From Acanthochromis polyacanthus (Eukaryota; Chordata; Actinopteri; Pomacentridae): a stretch of DNA of 64,000 nt. The DNA is taken from assembly GCF_021347895.1 (NCBI RefSeq), contig NC_067122.1:11707983-11771982 (forward strand). Direction: 5' to 3'. The notes under the pieces are model-generated. The model was given only the letters and a program-made list of their open reading frames with translations, was not told the DNA's origin and made no database searches. The position numbers and the translations under genes were made by a program. Positions 20,222 through 36,602 of the stretch are shown here, one piece after another (the first letter of the stretch is position 1; each line of letters begins with the position of its first letter).

Positions 20222-22130
20222 TTAATACGTCATCCAAAAATGGACAAATAACATCATAGTTTTGTATGTTGCCCGAAAATGGACAAAAAACATCATTTTT
20301 TGTCCAAAAATGGACAAATAACGTCATAGTTTACTATGTCGTCCGACAATGGACAAAAAAACGTCATTTCCTGCGCGAAAATGGACAAAAGCGTCATAGT
20401 TTAGTGTGCCATCCGAAAATGGACAAAAAACGTCATAGTATAATACGTCGTCCGACAATGGACAAAAAACGTCATTTCTTCTCCGAAAATGGACAAAAAC
20501 GTCATTGTTTAATACGTCATCCAAAAATAGACAAATAACGTCATAGTTTTGTATGTGGTCCGAAAATCAACAAAAAACATCATATTTTTGTCCGAAAATG
20601 GACAAAAAACATCATTTTTATTCCAAAAATGGATAAAAACATCATAGTTTCGTACGTCATCCGACAATGGACAAAAAAACGTAATTTTTTGTCCGAAAAT
20701 AGACAAAAACGTCATTGTTTAATACATCATCCAAACATGGACAAATAACATCATAGTTTTGTATGTTGCCCGAAAATGGACAAAAAACATCATTTTTTTG
20801 TCCAAAAATGGACAAATAACGTCATAGTTTACTTTATGGTACGACAATGGACAAAAAAAACATAATTTCCTGCGCGAAAATGGACAAAAGCGTCATAGTT
20901 TAGTATGCCATCCAAAAATGGACAAAAAACGTCATTTTTATTCCGAAAATGGACAAAAACGTCATATTTTAGTATGCCGTCCTAAAATGGACAAGAAACG
21001 TCATAGTTTAGTATGTCATCTGACAATGGACAAAAAACGTTATTCTTTTTCCCCAAAAATGGACAAAAACGTTGTAGTTTAGTATGTCGTCCGAAAATGG
21101 ACAAAAACGTCATAGTTTAGTATGTCGTCCGAAAATGGACAAAAACCATAATTTCTTGCCTGAAAATGGACAAAAACGTCATATTTTAGTATGCTGTCCT
21201 AAAATGGACAAAAAAGTCATAGTTTCGTATGTTATCCGACAACGGACAAAAAAACGTCATTTTTTGTCCGAAAAAGGACAAAAACGGCATTGTTTAATAC
21301 GTCATCCAAAAATGGACAAATAACGTCATAGTTTACTATGTGGTACGACAATGGACAAAAAAACGTCATTTCCTGCGCGAAAATGGACAAAAGCGTCATA
21401 GTTTAGTGTGCCATCCGAAAATGGACAAAAAACGTCATAGTATAATACGTCGTCCGACAATGGACAAAAAACGTCATTTCTTCTCCGAAAATGGACAAAA
21501 ACGTCATTGTTTAATACGTCATCCAAAAATAGACAAATAACGTCATAGTTTTGTATGTGGTCCGAAAATCAACAAAAAACGTCATATTTTTGTCCGAAAA
21601 TGGACAAAAAACATCATTTTTATTCCAAAAATGGACAAAAACGTCATAGTTTCGTACGTCATCCGACAATGGACAAAAAAACGTCATTTTTTGTCCGAAA
21701 ATGGACAAAAACGTCATTGTTTAATACATCATCCAAACATGGACAAATAACATCATAGTTTTGTATGTTGCCCGAAAATGGACAAAAAACATCATTTTTT
21801 GTCCAAAAATGGACAAATAACGTCATAGTTTACTTTGTGGTACGACAATGGACAAAAAAACATAATTTCCTGCGCGAAAATGGACAAAAGCGTCATAGTT
21901 TAGTATGCCATCCGAAAATGGACAAAAAACGTCATAGTATAATACGTCGTCCGACAATGGACAAAAAACGTCATTTCTTCTCCGAAAATGGACAAAAACG
22001 TCATTGCTTAATACGTCATCCAAAAATAGACAAATAACGTCATAGTTTTGTATGTGGTCCGAAAATCGACAAAAAACATCATTTTTTGTCCGAAATTGGA
22101 CAAAAAACGTCATTTTTATTCCAAAAATGG
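20222..22130. repeat. ~500-bp higher-order repeat in type A satellite
   Basis: Landmark TTTCCTGCGCGAAAATGG recurs about every 500 bp (near 20.36, 20.87, 21.37 and 21.87 kb). A longer block repeats at 1002 bp (sequence at 20324-20715 with 21326-21717). The order of diagnostic variants is kept, indicating array growth by unequal exchange of multi-unit blocks. Confidence 0.75.
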
Positions 22131-23666
22131 ACAAAAACGTCATAGTTTAGTATGTCATCCGAAAATGGACAAAAAAGTCATAGTTTAGTATGTCGTCCGA
22201 CAATGGACAAAAAACGTCATTTTTTGTCCAAAAATGGACAAAAACATCACAGTTTAGTATGTCGTCCGAAAATGGACAAAAAAAGTCATAGTTTAGTATG
22301 TCGTCCGACAATGGACAAAAAACATCATTTTTATTCCAAAAATGGACAAAAATGTCATGGTTTAGTATGTCATCCGAAAATGGACAAAAAAAGTCATAGT
22401 TTAGTATGTCGTCCGACAATGGACAAAAAACGTCATTTTTTGTCCAAAAATGGACAAAAATGTCACAGTTTAGTATGTTGTACGACAATGGACAAAAAAC
22501 ATAATTTCTTGCCTGAAAATGGACAAAAACGTCATATTTTAGTATGCTGTCCTAAAATGGACAAAAAATGTCATAGTTTCGTACGTCATCCGACAATGGA
22601 CAAAAAAACGTCATTTCTTGTCCGAAAATGGACAAAAACATCATTGTTTAATACGTCACCCAAAAATGGACAAATAATGTCATAGTTTTGTATGTTGTCC
22701 GAAAATGGACAAAAAAAACATCATTTTTTGTCCAAAAATGGACAAAAGCGTCATAGTTTAGTATGCCATCCGAAAATGGACAAAACACGTCACAGTTTAG
22801 TATGTCGTCCGACAATGGACAAATAACGTCAGTTCTTGCCCGAAATTGCACAAAAACATCATTGTTTAATAATTCGTCCAAAAATGGACAAATAACGTCA
22901 TAATTTTGTATGTCGTCCGAAAATGGACAAAAAACGTCATTTTTATTCTGAAAATGGACAAGAGGGTCATGGTTTAGCATGTCATCCGAAAATGGACAAA
23001 AAACGTCATAGTTTAATATATCGTCCGACAATGGACAAAAAACATCATTTCTTGTCCGAAAATGGACAAGAATGTCATTGTTTAATACGTCGTCCAAAAA
23101 TGGGTAAATAACGTCATAGTTTTCTATGTCGTCCGAAAATGAACAAAAAACGTCATAGTTTAGTATGTCGTCCGACAATGGACAAAAAACGTCATAGTTT
23201 AGTATGTCGTCGGACAATGGACAAAAAACGTCATTTCCTGCCCGAAAATGGTCAAAAGCGTTATAGTTTAGTATGCCGTCCGAAAATGGACAAAAAACGT
23301 CATAGTATAGTATGTCATCCAAAATGTGGAAAAAATTGTCATAGTTTCATCTGTCGTCCAAAATATGACAAAAACTTCATAGTTTAGTATGTCTTCCAAA
23401 ATATGGCAAGAACATCATAGTATGTGGTCCAAAATATGGAAAAAATGTCATAGTGTAGTATGTCGTTAGAAATATGGCAAAAACATCATAGTTTAGTATG
23501 TGGTCCAAAATATGACAAAAATGCCATAGTTTAGTCGGTCGTCCAAAATATGAAAACAGCGTCATAGTTTAGAATGTCGTCCAAAATGTGACAAAAATGC
23601 CATAGTTTAGTTTGTTGTCCAAAATGTGAAAAAAACGTCATAGTTTAGTATGTCGTCCAAAATCGT

Positions 23667-24470
23667 TAAGTATGTATAAACTATGATGTTTTAGTGAACT
23701 GAGCAGCCTTGGTGGAGTATTGCTCTCTCTGAATGCTTCTCTAGTTCTTTTAGCTGACCACATAAAAAATAAAGAAAACCCTGACCAAAAATGGTTTGCT
23801 TTAATTGTGCTTGTTGTTCGCTCAGGCAGCGTACGTAGAAACACCAGATATAAACACATTTAAGGTTTGTCTTGCCTGGGTACAAAATAAGGTTTTGGAA
23901 TAGAATGGGAACTCTGTGCTGTGTTGAGTTGAAAAACATTCACCTGACAAACAAGGATTGAGTTTTTGACATATTTATAATGACAGCATCCTGTAAGAAT
24001 GAAGAATTTTAATAGTTGAACTGATAACCACAGTCCCAGACACTGAAGTGTTGGAAAAGCAGGTGTTCTTCAGGGTAAAATAACCACCTTTAGGAACTGA
24101 CAGCACTTTGGAAATCTGTAAAAAGTCATTATAAACGTATGCCTAAGGCCGTGTGGGTTATCATCTAAGATTTTTACTGCTTTCTTTGGCAGAGGTATTG
24201 TGGTAGTAGGCAGCATTTTCCCCACAGTTGCAGTCATCCCAGCAGGTGATGTTTTCCTCCCAGACTTAATTGGGAGTTTCCATTTGAAGTCTGTTCTCTT
24301 TATGGTTTTGCTGCTGAAGTCCAGGGGCTTTTTATTCCAAATTGGCGCCAAAGGGCCAACATTAAACCTTATTAAAAGGGAGGCGGAGAAGAGATTTGGG
24401 GCTCAAAGTTGGTGGAATCCTATTGGACAGGATATAATGTTACAGGGTGGCTGATGCAGAGGTTCGTATT
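23667..24470. other. Spacer between satellite and actinodin
   Basis: Single-copy-looking AT-rich sequence, no gene recognised. The last ~100 bases are likely actinodin promoter: an inverted CCAAT (ATTGG, near 24422) and AT-rich TATA-like sequences precede the presumed first exon. Confidence 0.45.
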
Positions 24471-24473
24471 TAG

Positions 24474-27014
24474 CCCCCTGAGTCCTGTTATTGCGGTGAA
24501 GACGGCCTCCTGAACCAGGTGAGTAGAACATGGTTGGATGGTTTTAGTTCACAGTGTTGCAACTAGAAACAATGCTTCATCATTGTGAATGTTGTTAAGC
24601 TCTTTTGTTGCTGCTTTTTATTCTATTTCTTTGGGATAATGTGTTTTTAGAGATAAGGTTTATGGAATAGACTCACCTAGACATATAATGTAGTTCTTTA
24701 CAGATGTTTGCCAGTTGTGAGGATTTTTCCATCAAGTCTAACGTGTAGAGGACAAAACAGTTACTTAAATCCACTTTTACGTTTTCTTCATGAAACTAAG
24801 AATTGTAACTTTCACTGATAAATCCTTCAGCAATTACTTAGGTGATATGTGTCTATTTTCCCCAAAATTAAATAAATGTATGTTTGTCATAAAACTCGTC
24901 TTCTCTGGTTTGCAGGGATTCAAGATGATTTCTTCAATATGTTTGGCGGGGGCGCTCTGCTGTCTCACGCTTCTTCCAGGTCAGTTCTGCTTCTTTAACC
25001 TTTCCAGATGTTGTTGAAATAATGGAAATCACCATTCACCAAGTTCTTCTCTTTCAGGCCTGCTGGAGGCAAAATCTCTTCTGAGTGCTATTAAGCAGGA
25101 AGGTAAATGCAGATCTTGATTTAGTTTTAGTATCAACTCTGCAGCATTGCTGTGTTTTAGGGGCTTTTTGAGTAACTAAACTTCATGTCTTCTTCTCACA
25201 GAGATGGTCCCTGTCGGCCATGTTAGTATCAACTCAGACAAAGCAAACGACTTTCTAACTCACTCCAGACCAAAGCGTAACGCAGACCCCCGCTGGTACA
25301 GAGGAAACCCAGACTTCCAGGCTTACTACAGATACTATAGCAGCATCGGACACACTGAGGGGGTAAGATACTGACTGTGGGCCTCCTGCTGTGCAGCAAA
25401 AAAATCACTATTTCCCAGTACATTTCACTTAGTCTGTGGAACCTCTCAAGAATCCGGTTTTGTGTCTTTGCTACATAACTCTACAAACACCCTGAAAAAC
25501 TTAAAATTGCAAGACAGGAACTGTGACAACTAACCTTTGCAGATTACAATAATAAACCAGCAGATTGCATTTAGATTTAAGTTCATAATTGTGTTGTTTT
25601 AGCTTAGTGTAGTCAACTATGACTAAAATTCCTTTGCTCATTTGGAAGGAAGATTTTTTTTAGCCTAAATGTTGACTGATAAACATCAGCAGTGCATCAT
25701 GACACTTTGTGTGTTTTCGGCTTTCAGACTTCAAATTCCCAAATGAAACTGAGCTGTACAATGCAGAAACAATATGTCCGTCCCTCAACTAATTTATACT
25801 ATACTCTAATTTTTAAATTTTTTTCTTATTGCCTAGTAGGTTTTCACATACTTGGAGTTTGATGTGGTATTTTTGGTGAATAATGATAAACACTTACATG
25901 CAAAGAGTTTTTTTTTTTTAAAGGGATGAAACTTTTTTTTATAAAGCAAGTCTTGCAAGACAAATCAATAGCAAGTGTAGCAAATTCAAGGAGTTATAAA
26001 AAAATAATAGAAGTTCTGTTTTGAGTGTAAAGAACCTTGAGACCTTTTTTTTGGTTTGTTTGTTTCATGGATCTTATCTGGGTTATTTTCTCTTGACTAG
26101 ATCCTCGCTTGTGTTGTATCTGCTCTCAGATGTACTTTGCTTTGGATAAAAACATCTGCTAGAATTGTAGATAAATTCATTATTTGTAACATCAGGCTGT
26201 GTCTGTTTTTTCCTCTCAGCTCTATGAGATTGACAAGCTGCGGATGCTCTACCAGCAGATGCGGTACCTGGAGCACACCTACGGCCCCAACGCCTCCTAT
26301 TTCCAGAGCAAACTGGGAGTGCCGATGCTCATGTGCGACCCAGCCACAGACAAGAAGTGCAAAGCGGCTCCTCCTCCTCCTCCAATGAAGGGGCTCCCCA
26401 AGGCCACGATGCTCCCAGCCACCCCTCCTCCTCCCCCTATAGCTCCAGCCATCTCCCAGGCGGATGTCCTCTACCTGTGCAACAAGAAGGACCCCCTCTG
26501 CAAGCCCCACATTGTCTACCTGCCCAGCGGCGCTGTGCCCGTGCTCTGCGACCCCCGCTACCACCCCCACTGCACTCCTCAGAAGGCCCCACCGGCCCCC
26601 GTGGCAGTGCCCCAACCTCCCCCTCCACCGCCGAAGAAGTCCGCCCCGCCTCCACCTCCCCCGATCCTCGTCAAGAAGTCTCCCCCGGCCCAGATCCGCA
26701 CCTTCAAGGGCATGGAGTACGACTGTGACCCCTACTGGGACCCCGACTGCCTGATCGACCACCCACCCAGGCCCATCAAGGGGAAGATCGTGGTTCCCCC
26801 ACCACCACCTCCACCCGTGGAGGAAGAAGAGGAGGTACCTGTGGAGGAGCCAGCACCCCCTGCACTCAAAGAGAAGAAGATAACCTACCCTTTCTCTTAC
26901 CCAAACTACCACCCCCTCCCCTACGACCCCAGGGATGATCTGTACGACCCGGTCCGCTTCCAGTACCCACAGCCTGCTGATCCTGCCGACGAACCCGCAG
27001 AGGAGAGTCAGTGA
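24474..27014 (+). CDS. Actinodin, structural protein of fin-fold actinotrichia
   Basis: Fish-specific secreted protein forming, with collagens, the actinotrichia of fin folds. A non-coding exon ends at 24518 (AACCAG|GTGAGT). Coding exons: 24925-24979, 25058-25102, 25202-25362, 26220-27014; 351 residues. Seen: signal peptide (residues 1-24, [20 protein letters not shown]), furin-like site RPKR at 56-59, conserved block [20 protein letters not shown], the Leu/Tyr-rich block [20 protein letters not shown], and then four paired-cysteine motifs ([35 protein letters not shown]) separated by poly-Pro linkers. The last exon encodes three quarters of the protein. Which actinodin paralogue (and1-and4) this is cannot be told safely. 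The large open frame on the opposite strand is a composition artefact. AATAAA lies near 27230. Confidence 0.9.
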
Positions 27015-27659
27015 AACGTCCAGGATACGTCTCTTAAAATGAAACAGACTTTGATGGAAAAGTTGCACAATTTCTTATCCACTGTCATGGAAAGCAACAC
27101 GTACTAGAGTTGTGATAGGATGTAGTGTTATTCAGCTGACAGCTTCATGTATTTATCATCACTGTCAGCATGTAAACCAAACATGTTTTCAATTGGGACA
27201 AGCATTTCATGCAAATGATTTTTGAGTGATAATAAAATGTGAAAAGTCTGTGAATGAGCAGCATTTTGACTTCACTTTTAAAAATGTGCAAAAACACATT
27301 GGCTCCTCCCGGCGCCACATGGCAGGTTAAAGCAGACTTGTAAACTAGGAACTTGCAGGTTGGGGGTCATTATGTTGAGTTCCGCAGTACATTTAATACC
27401 CAAATAAATGCTGACTCCTGTTACACACCTCAGAGTCTGGAGCTATAACTTGCCCTCCCCCTCATCTTCTAGTGTATTTTGCTTGTCTGTCCAAAAGCTC
27501 CAGAGGCAATCAAACAGCAGGATCACAGCTTCAAAAGACGAGCTCACTCTCAGCTGCTCACAATAAACCTGCAGCTCCACGTAGCACACTTTTGGCTCAT
27601 TAAGGTCTGACATTTTTCTGTGTCCCTGTTAGAAAGAAGAAGAGTCAAAAGTCTCATGA

Positions 27660-27660
<1 letters not shown>
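27015..27660. other. actinodin 3' UTR and convergent spacer
   Basis: The actinodin 3' untranslated region probably ends after AATAAA near 27230. The rest lies between two convergent transcription units, and no gene is seen in it. Confidence 0.5.
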
Positions 27661-33484
<5,824 letters not shown>

Positions 33485-33807
33485 CTTGTCCGGTAAACCG
33501 CGCAGGCGCAGTGGGCTGTACACCTAACGAACGTTAGGTGGCAACATCTCTTGGTCGGGATGTTTTGAAGTAAACTCTAACCCAAAGTTATCCTTGTATA
33601 TTCCCTAAATGTTAACAGAAATAAAGATTATTTTTGAAGGAGACAAACTTTACTCAGCACGAGGAAGTAAATTTGCCTGAAGCTTCATTCCGCCACTCGG
33701 TCCTACAGTCAGTGTGCGGCTGTTTCCTGGGGATCGCTGATCTAGGCGCAACCCGTGTGCGCCCGGATATTAGTCCGTGTGTAAGGTTTAAGAGTTTTGT
33801 TTACAAA
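33485..33807. promoter_or_regulatory. Bidirectional promoter between cops6 and fbxl12
   Basis: Only 323 bp separate the two divergent start codons. An NRF1-like palindromic site (GCGCAGGCGCA) lies at about 33500-33510. A YY1-type motif (AAGATGGCG on the minus strand) overlaps the cops6 start codon at 33480-33487. There is no clear TATA box. This arrangement is typical of shared housekeeping promoters. Confidence 0.6.
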
Positions 33808-36602
33808 ATGGATGAATTCAAAGCCTGTAATCTGGACTACTTTCCCGAAAACATTTTAATTGATGTGTTGTCGTATCTGAGTGTACGAGAGCTGGTCAGA
33901 GCTGGGAGGTAAGAAGATGTAACTTCACTGTCAACATTATTCGCCTTTTACAACTAAAAACTCAACCAGGTCTTCCTTTGTTGTGTCTCTCGTCGCAAGA
34001 TGAAGTTATTTGTCATTTGTTGCGGTGTTTTTAGAGTGTGTAAGAGATGGAGGCGCCTTGTTAAAGACCAAAGACTGTGGAGAGTTGTCGACCTGACTGC
34101 ATGGAAAGGGGTAAGAATGTTACTGGAAATGTGGCTTTTTCTTTTCAGTTGTCTTGTCTCACAGAGGTGTGGTGCGTTTTTATTGAGTGAATACAGCAAA
34201 ATCACATTTACACAATAAAAATATGTATTCTGATAAAATATCTGTACAAATTATATACTGCAAATATATGAAAATCATGTACTAGCAACACTTGTAACAA
34301 CGGGAAAAGCTTTAGAGATGTATTTGGTCATAAAGACTAAGAGAGTCAGTGATCAGTTAGACCAGAACACAAGTCAGCAACTATGTGTAACTATGGGCTT
34401 GTGATTTAACGTCATCACTGACATCAAATCCAGTCACTTCCTTGGCACTGGGAGTGTTGCAAGGCTCACCCTGCAGGCTAACCATTAGATATGTCTCTGA
34501 CAGGGAAATGTATTTGTATAAGTAAAAAAACACACACACATAACAGACAATCACAGGCCTTATTCATCCCAAAACGGGCTCGTCATATACTTCACTGCTG
34601 GGCCAGTTGTAACTGAGACCACACAAAATTTACTTGTTGATCGAGCTGACATGCAGGTCAGGTCTCAGTACTACTAGGGATTAAGGCTATTGATTGGCTG
34701 CATCAGTTCAAAATAAGGAAGTGAGAACAATAGACAGCTGAGATGCACTCTGGGTATTTTCAGTCCGCAGCCATGCATGGCCGGCTAGACAAACTAAAAC
34801 AAGCAAATCATACAAACAAAACCTTAAAAAGAACAGTAGGAGACAGTGTTAGCAGGCTGAGCAATCACTGCAAAAAACACCGACAACAAAAATGCTAAAT
34901 TTAGTGTCCGACGTGATTAAGCGATTTCAGCACAAAATATAAACATTTCTGGCACCCCAGTTAAAAACCACAATGAACCTGTAGTATATTATTCTTATGT
35001 AACTGTTGTTTTGACATCTCTAATGCACAACAGAAAAGTAAGATTCTCAAAAAATGGTACATGGCCGTTAGTGCAATGTCCAAAGACATACAACTGTTAA
35101 AAATGCACATCCACACAAAATTCGATGAAACAAACTATGGCCTATCTTTTCTTACCGATTCCTCTCTCAGTCAAAGAGCAGACAGCAGAAACCACAGCTA
35201 CTTACAGTGTCGTTTTGGCAGGTTTCTAACTGCTCTCAGGGTTCAGGTTAGGCTTTGGTATTGTTAATTCATTACACACTCATCAATATCCACCTTGCAC
35301 TTCCATCTTTTCTTGGCAAGTATGCATTTCTCTATTGTATGCTTTTAGTTTGTGCTGTATTTCTGTTAAATACATTTTAATGTAAAGCTATTTGAAATGA
35401 CTTTGTGTATGAAATGCAAATAAACTAAAAGCCTCTTTTGATGACATACAAGCTGTCTGGCTGTGCAGTTATTGACAGAAACTGTTTCTCTGTTGCCTCC
35501 CGTCTCCCACCCTTAGCACGCACATATTCATGAACTGTCCTCTGTGTGTTAGGTGACATCCCGCATCCTTTGGGTCCTGCTGCGTCAGTACCTGGGTTGT
35601 GGACTAAGGTGCCTTCGATTGCGCGGTTTGCTGCTCTCTGCCCGAGCCGGCACCTTTCTCTCTGAGTCTTGGCTCAAAGCTTTGACCACAAAATGCCCTC
35701 GCCTGAGTAAGCTCTATCTACTGCATGCAGACCTGAGAAGCCTCCCCAATTGCCAGATCCTGCCTCCATCTTTACAGGTGCTGGAGCTGCGTGCTTGTGA
35801 GTTGCCTCGTAATTTTTTCAGCCAGAGCCTGCCAGCTTCACCTGCTCAACCCCAAGAAGAAGCAGAAGCCACGTCCAGTGTCGGTGCCCAGCAGCAAGGA
35901 AGGAATCGGAAGAAGAAAGGGCCTGACTCTCCTGCAGGCATTGCTATTGAAAGGTTGGTTCTTAACAATGTGCCTTCTTTCACAGACCAGCACCTGCAGA
36001 GTCTGACATCATGGGAGGGGCTCCGTCGATTGGAGCTGCGCGACACCTTTCGTGTAACAGCTAACGGGGTTAGAAGTTGTGCTGCTAAAGATGGTCTCTG
36101 TGGCGTGGAGGGGCTTTCCAGGCTCAAGTTTCTGGAAATAGGCATTATAGGGCGGCAGGGCTACCAGTCACAAATGCCCTCCCTTGGCCTGGGGGCAGGA
36201 TGGCTCGGACTAGAGGAGCTGAGTCTTGGCGGTAAGGAGGTGGGGCCTGGCCTGCTCTGTGCCAGCCGTCTGAAGGACCTGAAACGTCTGTGCCTGTGGG
36301 CCTGCACACTCAGCGAGCTGCAGATTGTCCGCAGCTGCAGGATGCTCCGAGGTCTCCGCCAGCTGGAGTTTCTGGACGTGACCTTCCAGCCTCGACAGAG
36401 TCCACCTGTGGTAGAGGGGGAGGGTGGTGAGGAAGAAGAGCAGGACGGTGAGGAAGCTGCAGCCGCAGACAGCAGCACTGAAGAAAATAGGACACCGGAT
36501 GTGAACGATCCCATTCCTAGTCTGCGTCGTTCACTGGCTGCCCTGCTGCCGTCCTGCACACTAGTTTTCACCAACTGCTCTGTTCAGATTAATGCAGAAT
36601 AA
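33808..36602 (+). CDS. fbxl12: F-box and leucine-rich repeat protein 12
   Basis: Substrate receptor of SCF (SKP1-CUL1-F-box) ubiquitin ligases. Exons 33808-33908, 34035-34110 and 35553-36602; 408 residues. The start ATG has a strong context (acaaaATGG) and puts the F-box right at the N terminus as in mammals: DYFPENILIDVLSYLSVREL to WRVVDL (residues ~9-53). Leucine-rich repeats follow (for example LSKLYLLHADL, LQVLELRACEL, LRRLELRDTF, LEELSLGG, LKRLCLWACTL, LRQLEFLDVTF). Longer than human FBXL12 (326 residues) because of a Pro/Gln/Lys-rich insert around residue 145 and an acidic insert (Glu/Asp/Ala-rich) around residues 345-372. FBXL12 in mammals targets CDK inhibitors p21 and p57 and replication-stress substrates; that role here is inferred. 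Confidence 0.88.

Larger units (their letters stand above)
15687..23666. repeat. Satellite array of ~39-bp and ~150-bp related units
   Basis: Eight kilobases of tandem repeats. Type A unit (~39 bp with shorter variants) contains TGTCCGAAAATGGACA and CGTCATAGTTTAGTATG; it fills about 16.50-16.86, 17.43-17.81, 18.36-18.75 and 19.54-23.33 kb. Type B unit (~150 bp) contains ATTTCATCATATGGCATG, the palindrome CATAGTATACTATG and TTGGACAAAATTCATGAC; it fills about 15.90-16.49, 16.99-17.42, 17.93-18.35 and 18.96-19.53 kb. The two edges (15.69-15.90 and 23.31-23.67 kb) are more diverged, as expected of satellite margins. Because 39 is a multiple of three, long chance open frames appear on both strands; they are not genes. 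Confidence 0.97.

Noticed and set aside
19796..23387. Many open frames of 60-224 codons on both strands in the satellite, with repeated peptide words such as NGQKRHSLVCRPKMDK
   Set aside because: They arise because the unit length is 39 bases (13 codons). Both strands are open at once, there are no splice or promoter signals, and the frames break wherever a shorter unit occurs.
15690..23660. CRISPR-like direct repeats
   Set aside because: The units are contiguous with no unique spacers, diverged, and lie in a vertebrate genome; this is satellite DNA.
26097..27068. 323-codon open frame on the minus strand opposite actinodin
   Set aside because: It is the antisense of a GC-biased, proline-rich exon; the product is a Gly/Arg/Val-rich composition artefact without a domain or splice support.
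33634..33807. N-terminal extension of fbxl12 in the same frame
   Set aside because: The frame is open upstream but its first codon is not ATG, and the ATG at 33808 has a good context and places the F-box at the N terminus as in the family.
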